A stretch of DNA of 64,000 nt, from positions 7,753,962 to 7,817,961 of the forward strand of contig OZ024933.1 of the NCBI GenBank assembly GCA_964017235.1. Direction: 5' to 3'. Origin of the DNA: Sabellastarte sp. h YS-2021. Taxonomy: Eukaryota > Annelida > Polychaeta > Sabellida > Sabellidae. The translations under genes were made by a program, and so were the position numbers. Shown here piece after piece: positions 58,265-64,000 of the stretch (the first letter of the stretch is position 1; the number at the start of each line of letters is the position of its first letter). The notes under the pieces were generated by a model. It was not told the origin of the DNA and searched no databases. It saw only the letters and a list, made by a program, of their open reading frames with translations.

Positions 58265-60510
58265 GTAGGATTTATAGAGCGCAAAATTGATACAAATTTT
58301 CTAATGCACTTAAGTCCAAGAAGGGTCGATATCTAAAAAGCGCCCACCAGGGTATAACTAAGGTGGGGGATATGCCAGCCTGAACAAGTGAGTCTTTAGC
58401 TGGCTTCTGAAACTATCTATTGTTTGCTGAGATCTGACAGTCTGTGGCAGCTTGTTCCATTCAGCTAGTGCGGCTACTGCAGAGCCACACCTGCCTATGT
58501 GCTTCTTAGGGCGGGTTGAGGAGACAGATAGCCTGTTGCCGTGAGTGAGACTGCTCGATCTTATTAAAGTTGAAAGATATGGGGGCTGTGAAAGATTGCT
58601 AGCCTTGAATACTAGAAGATTATACTTAAAGAGCATACGGTGTTGAATTGGAAGCCAGTGGAGTTTTTTCAGAAAGGGTGTAATATGACTCATTTTGTCA
58701 AGTCTGAAGATGATGCGGCAAAGATCATTCTGGACTGTATGTAGTTTAGCTATGTTGGACTTGCTTACCCCATAAAGTAAAGAGTTACAGTAGTCCAGAT
58801 GACTACTGATCATAGCATTTGTCAGAAGTATTGTAGTCTCGACACTAATGAATTTGTGAATTCGTCGCGAATCACAAAGATGATAGTAACATGCTCGGCA
58901 AACCTTTGCAACAAAAATTGTTAAAGGAGTTGTCTGAGTCGAAGATAAGACCCAGATTCTTTACTTCCACCGACAGAAAGATATTGTTTTGGAGGAATGG
59001 CACAGGGAAATTTGGTGCAAGTGACTTTCTGTTGACTTTTTGACCTATGATGATAATTTCATTTTTTTCTGGGTTTAGTTTAACACCATCCGTCCACTCC
59101 TGTACTGTCTTGAGGCACTTCCATGTTAGAATCAAAGTTCCTGGAGTCAACTGCTAAGTAGATCTGGGTGTCATCAGCATATAGGTGATGAGTGACATTA
59201 AATTTGGAAATAACTGAGGGGACTAGTGTAAAGAGTGAAAAGGAGAGGACCCAGTACAGAGCCTTGGGGGACTCCGAAAGGGAGAATTACCGCCTCAGAG
59301 AAACTATCACCTATTTTATTTTTTTTGTTTATGGTTTGAAAGGTACAATTTGATCCACAACAAAACAGTACCATCTAGACCAAACCAGTCATGCAAGCAG
59401 GCATATAAGAGAGAATGATCAATTGTATCAAACGCCGCAGAGGTCTAATAATGTTAGGCCCACTGCCTTTCCTGAGTCCACTGAGAGAGCTATATCGTTT
59501 TCAATCTTCAACAATGCAGTTTTAGTGGAGTGGGAATTCTTATTAGCAGAAATAAATTCATTTAGCTGCTTTGCCACAACTTTCTTGATAAGTTTTGATA
59601 TAAAACTAAGGTTTGATACTGGCCTGTAGTTTTTAAGTATATTTCTATCAAAGCACAGCTTCTTTTGAAGAGGGGGGGGGGGTGACATATGCCATCTTAA
59701 AACAGTTGGGAAAACTACCTTCTTTGATTGATTAATTTACAATTTTAGTGATGGTGGTGATAAGAATATCAGCACACTCAGTGATCAGTGACGTTGAAAT
59801 TGGGTCAAGGTCACAAGATTTGGATGGTGATGACTTTTGAGTATTTTGAGAATTTTGAGTAGGTCTTCCTCAGACACAGGTGTGAAAGAGTATTTTTAGT
59901 GGAATTGGGTCTACTGACTGAAGATGGTGTCAATGGCTGCAGTGTAGATCTTATTTTAAGGATTTTGTCTTAGAAGAACTTACAGAAAGTGTTTGCAAGG
60001 TCAGTTTTATTTGTGCAGTCTGGTAGAACAGCAACAGAGGACCTGTGTAAAATCATTTTGAAGCAGTTCTACAAAGCCTTTGGATTTCCTGGATTTTCAA
60101 CCACAATGTTGGAATAATGATTGCATTTGGACTTCTCAAGCAGGAAATTATAGTGATTGATTGCAGCCCGGTATCGGCTACGATTACTGGCTGAGTTTTC
60201 ACGATGCCATGCTCGCTCATATTTCCTCTTGAGTCATTTTGACTTGAGGATGTCACAGTTCATGAAACCAGTCTTGCTATGTCTGACTATATTTTCCTTC
60301 TTGATTGGGGCATGCTTGTCAAGGAGGCTTCCTCAAGGTATTGAAGTATTGATGGCTGAGAAGACTGGCAGTTTTGTATGGCATATAATTAGGTCAGATT
60401 TCAGGATATCCATTCTAAAATCTAAGATATTTATCTTGTGAATTTTACGGATGGAAACACGTTGAAACTTACAGGACTCTCTGATGGGGAAAATAAGGCT
60501 AAACAGGATT
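58230..60510 (-). mobile_element. CR1/L2-like LINE, copy C, inserted in DIRS-like element B
   Basis: On the minus strand the order is linker (LDKHAPIKKENIVRHSKTGF, then LKRKYERAWHRENSA) near 60.3-60.2 kb, DLANTFCKFF near 60.0 kb, reverse transcriptase start NYRPVSNLSFISKLI near 59.62 kb, KNLGLIFDSDNSF near 58.95 kb, and C-terminal SSHLDYCNSLLYG, LKKLHWLPIQHRM and FRSQLKTHLFRLAY near 58.80-58.36 kb. The frame is broken by shifts and stops, including a poly-G run near 59.67 kb. The 3' tail reads GCGCTCTATAAATCCTAC then (TTA)n at 58230-58263. CCTAATT flanks both ends (58224-58230 and 60512-60518), a possible short target duplication. Confidence 0.85.
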
Positions 60511-60519
60511 GCCTAATTA

Positions 60520-61349
60520 GTCTTAATTAATCTAATTAGTCTTGCATAATTATTCTTTGATAATGGCATGTTTCAGGTAAATGTTGTTCTCCCAAAGAGA
60601 TAATTCAAAATTTAAACTTATTTTGGGCATCCCATAGTTTCAAATTTAGACATGTAGGCAAAATGTCTTTATATTTTGATGTTTTGTTCTTCATACGCAA
60701 TGGTAAATCATATTTTGTGGTTTCATGGAGTTTAGCATCTATGTGGCAGTTCCTAGCAGTGGGAACTGTGATGGCGTCACTATCTGACATATTGCTAACA
60801 ACAGCTTGGTCTCCATGAGTTACTGTGAGGTTTTTCCCTACTGCAACACTTTAGGGAGCACCAAAGTGTTCTGTGTGTCAGCCCTAGTCTCATGAGAAAC
60901 GACTACATCAAGCCATTGCAATATGTCAAATCTGTTATGACACTGTACACCATGTTGCTCAGCACTTGCCTTGCATTTTTTATTGGCTTTGTGCCACTGG
61001 GGCTGATGGTACTTCTGTTAGTGGGCACATTTTTAACCACCTTTTCTGTATGAGGTGCCATATGACGCCTATAAATGGGAGAGTGGTGACTGTAGCTGAC
61101 TTTGACTTAATGAGCTTTCTGTTTGCTGGATTTTCGCTTTGTAATGGCATGCTTAAGAACCTGAGCATATGAAAGTTTTTTACACTTATAGAAGTCAAGA
61201 TTCCAGTCAACACTCTCACGTATGGTGACAGAAGAGTTTTGAATAGTTCTAGATCTGAACCCCAACTTTTTAGATGAGTGCTTGAGATCTGTGTACACTT
61301 CACTTTTATCATTAAAACCCTTAGTTACTTTTGTGGGCATTACTGCAGT
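60520..61349 (-). other. Degenerate DIRS-like B sequence between ORF1 and the LINE
   Basis: Overlapping short minus-strand frames near 60980-61340 probably continue the ORF1 or start of pol. I can find no diagnostic motif, so the identity rests on position. Confidence 0.4.
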
Positions 61350-62160
61350 GCCTTATTCATTTGATGAGAAAAAATGCCTATAAGACTGACCACAAGCTAT
61401 GTGGTCATTTCTGTGTGTGCACTTACTATTTTGAAAGAATTTACACGGAATTCCTGGTTGGTCTGGATTATCTTTGTTCTTTGAACTTGAGGTATTAGAA
61501 GTAATTTTCTGAGCATGGGCTCGTATGTGCCTATCTAGTTTGTCTGACATGAACCAGTTGAATTTTTCCTACTCTATGTGACAAAGGATCAAGGCATGTG
61601 CCCCTTTGCAAGATGCCCAGCCAAAATCCTGGGTATCCTCCATAATATCAGTGTATACTCAAACATTGCATTCTTTACCTGTATATCAGTTTCCACTCTG
61701 ATTATGGTGCAAAATCCTGCCATCCATTGAAAGGTGGATAAGCTGTCATAGGTAACCCTTGTTTTGGAGGTACCTGCTAAGACATGACTTTGTGGCCAAG
61801 GTACTTTATGTTATATGGAAACTTGGTCATTATTACCTCTTTGCAATTTGAACGTATCTTATTGAGTTGGGCTAATTCCTGGAGACTCTGGTCCACCGCA
61901 TCTTGAATCCTCCTAGATCCCTTCAGAAAGGCATCACTTGGGATGATGGCATCATCCTCAGCGTCACTGTCCTGACATCTCACTCCAGAAGCAGATTTGT
62001 TTGTATCTGGGGACCTAACGACCTCAGATCCAGACAGGGAACGACCCTGCAGTTGCTCCTCCATTCTGTCAATCCTGCTACCCATAGCTGACAATCTAGA
62101 ACTTACATCATGCAGTGCGTTAAGAATCTCATCATTAGCATTTGTAGTCACAATCACACA
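61350..62160 (-). pseudogene. ORF1 (Gag-like) region of DIRS-like element B
   Basis: It opens with a coiled-coil-like stretch (LNALHDVSSRLSAMGSRIDR) and then RRIQDAVDQSLQELAQLNKI. Nearer its end it has RHIRAHAQKI followed by CKFFQNSKCTHRNDH, the cysteine/histidine cluster found in DIRS ORF1 proteins. Order and strand match the pol region to the left. It is broken. Confidence 0.75.
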
Positions 62161-62324
62161 CTCTGCATCACTGACGCTATTGCTTTCTACTCTTTCAGTA
62201 TCTTTGTATTGACATTTTGAACGTAGAGGCCTTTCATGCTGGCCACCTCAAGAGGAGCAGTGAAAAACTTTAGGCATTTCACACCACACAAGAGAAATAT
62301 TACTTAATAAATCTTGACCAAAAT

Positions 62325-62815
62325 GACAGCAATTTGTATAGCATAACAGGTGGCAGGAATAGAATCAAGTAAAAGGTTTTGACAATTATAAATTGAAATT
62401 ACACAGAATGCTGCTTGCCTAATAAATAATTCCGCAAATGGATGTAACATTGCAAAATGATGTTCCATCAACATTCAAACATTAAGTTATAGTAATTTGT
62501 GTAGCATGAGAGCTGGCGGGGATGCAATGTAGTAATAGGTTTTGACAGTTATAAAATAAAATTACACAGAATGTTAAGTTGTTTGATTAATAAATGCATT
62601 CCAAATAATTGGTTGTAACATTACAGAATGATGTTACCATCAAACCAGAAACATAAAATCACACAATGGACAAACAAATAGTGACCTTCCGAATAAAATC
62701 TAAAGCTCACTAATATAAACAGTATTGCATAAAGTTACACCATCGACAGGCAAGTATAACATTACCGAATAAAATCTGCCGCACACAAATAAACAGTATT
62801 GGGAAGTGTAACGCT
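62325..62815. repeat. Tandem repeats beside DIRS-like element B
   Basis: A unit of about 163 bases (AATTTGT.TAGCAT...GGTTTTGACA.TTATAAA...AATTACACAGAATG...TGTAACATT.CA.AATGATGTT) occurs at 62331 and 62494. A shorter unit (ACCGAATAAAATCT...AATA.AAACAGTATTG) occurs near 62685 and 62763. These may be the 5' flank or untranslated region of element B. Confidence 0.7.
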
Positions 62816-62986
62816 AGTATCAAACCTGATACTAAGAAACAGTATTCAAACACAAGAGCAAATTATAACCCGCCTACTAACCTTACATGTAGAGCCAGCA
62901 CAGTAGACATCATTAGTATGTTACATGTTCTCAAACTTTAACCTAAAACAAATACTTGAGATAAAAGACGTTAACAAAACTTGGCA

Positions 62987-63145
62987 ATGGCGTCTGTTCA
63001 GCTTGCCTTTCCTATGATTGCAGAGGGAATAGTTGAAAGGGTGTTAAACAAGAAGTACCATTTTAAAAGTATTTGTAGTAATGAGATGTGTATGCCCTAT
63101 ACCATACACCCCCAATATAGTGCGGTGAAAATGAGACTTATTTAA
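62987..63145 (+). CDS. Small ORF, hypothetical (52 residues)
   Basis: An ATG in a favourable GGCAATGG context starts MASVQLAFPMIAEG, then IVERVLNKKYHFKS, and the frame stops at 63143-63145. No donor site, family resemblance or partner exon was found. Listed only because the start context and residue make-up look more gene-like than nearby frames. Confidence 0.15.
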   Translation: MASVQLAFPMIAEGIVERVLNKKYHFKSICSNEMCMPYTIHPQYSAVKMRLI

Positions 63146-64000
63146 CACAGACGTTTGGGAGTCTCGGGGGTGGTGTGGTCACATGTGTCCTTGTGTCTTG
63201 CAGATTACGTTAAGTGTTTTTTGTATAGTGTGTAGTTGTACTCATAAATATTTTCTTCCATCCTGCATTCTTCTTGGCTTGTATGTGGGTAAAGACAAAA
63301 GGCAAATAATGATCTCTGACTGGTTTGTCCTGCATGTAGAATATGTGTACTGTATTGAGGGATACATAAAATAATGGAAAGTTAATTTACCGAGTTTACC
63401 ACGCAACCCTTTATGATATTGGAAGGCATGAGACAAGAGCACTATTTCTCTGATTTAGTATGAAAGTACTTTTATTTTTAATAATAAAACCTGAAATGAA
63501 TTTAGAATTTCTGAGTTTCGTTTATTAAATGCCATTTTTACAATATAACGGACAAAAGGGGAAAATTTACGTTTTTGAGTCCAAAGGAACTATGTTGCTA
63601 TCAACACATCAGTACCCCCACTTCTTTATTTATTTTTGATATTGTATGGATTTGGTTTATAGTAAATATGACGAATTTCTTAATGTTAGAATTTTCACTA
63701 ATTACACTTTTGTCTGAAAATAAGTTAGTTGTAATGAGATATTCGGTCCAATTAGTGAAGCTCCATAGCTTTGCTTGGTCAGAAACTATATTCACCTGTA
63801 CTGTTTTTTAATTATTCTGTTGATTTTTGTGAAGTTTGATGTGAACTATGATAATATAAAACCACATTTATAATAAATGGAATACAGAATAAAAATACAA
63901 AATGTTTTGTGTAGCTCTTTCTTACTTTAGATATGTAAATTACACAATCTCTGAGAAATTATGGATCAACTTCTTGCTTCAATAAAAGTTTCATCGGTGA
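63146..64000. other. No gene seen
   Basis: AT-rich DNA. The overlapping frames on opposite strands near 63.2-63.8 kb show no coding character. Confidence 0.45.

Larger units (their letters stand above)
55885..62160 (-). mobile_element. DIRS-like tyrosine-recombinase retroelement B, broken and split by a LINE
   Basis: Reading right to left, the parts are an ORF1 (Gag-like) region at 62.16-61.35 kb, reverse transcriptase at about 58.2-57.33 kb, RNase H at about 57.18-56.95 kb and tyrosine recombinase at about 56.85-55.89 kb. The recombinase differs markedly from that of element A, so this is a second lineage. A LINE (58230-60510) lies between ORF1 and reverse transcriptase. It has many breaks and is clearly older than element A. 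Confidence 0.8.

Noticed and set aside
63575-63811. Overlapping 78- and 64-residue frames on opposite strands
   Set aside because: AT-rich mirror frames with no splice sites or family resemblance.

Overview
The window is AT-rich animal DNA with intron-scale spacing, exon/intron junctions and a dense layer of transposable elements. Nothing in it looks bacterial or viral in the active sense. Six copies of a tRNA-derived SINE with an AAATAAACAAATAAA-type tail, DIRS-like tyrosine-recombinase retroelements, CR1/L2-like LINEs and many long tandem repeats point to a marine invertebrate, most likely a mollusc. The species assignment is inference.

Host coding sequence is sparse. Four well-supported exons of one plus-strand gene lie at 41683-41754, 53878-53990, 54288-54402 and 54679-54756. 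Their reading phases join without conflict, but I do not recognise the protein. Upstream at 30.1-34.0 kb, a unit of about 1.65 kb is triplicated. Each copy carries an exon-like block of 93, 93 or 96 bases with an AG acceptor and GTAAG donor, probably alternative or repeated exons of the same gene.

Layout: 0.6-1.8 kb, tandem repeats. 2.1-3.75 kb, a piggyBac-type element with TTAA ends. 4.8-7.8 kb, MITE-like and hairpin elements. 9.3-12.8 kb, a long degenerate tandem array. 12.96-13.64 kb, six 122-base units, each carrying a palindrome that matches the RFX-factor X-box. 14.8-28.7 kb, a broken DIRS-like element interrupted by a Ty3/Gypsy-type LTR element (15.9-25.5 kb) that carries zinc-finger coding sequence after its integrase and is itself hit by two SINEs. 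29.3 kb, a 5S-rRNA-derived SINE. 30-34 kb, the exon triplication. 34.9-35.4 kb, a large inverted repeat. 37.8-47.6 kb, LINE remnants around a host exon. 48.8 kb, a second 5S-derived fragment. 49.8-53.8 kb, SINEs and repeats. 53.9-54.8 kb, host exons. 55.9-62.2 kb, a second DIRS-like fossil split by a LINE. 62.3-62.8 kb, tandem repeats.

I see no gene cluster, toxin system, CRISPR array or other new multi-gene system. The most interesting signals are the X-box array, the tandem exon triplication, the zinc-finger segment inside the LTR element, the 5S-derived SINE, and the nested insertions whose order can be read from target-site duplications.
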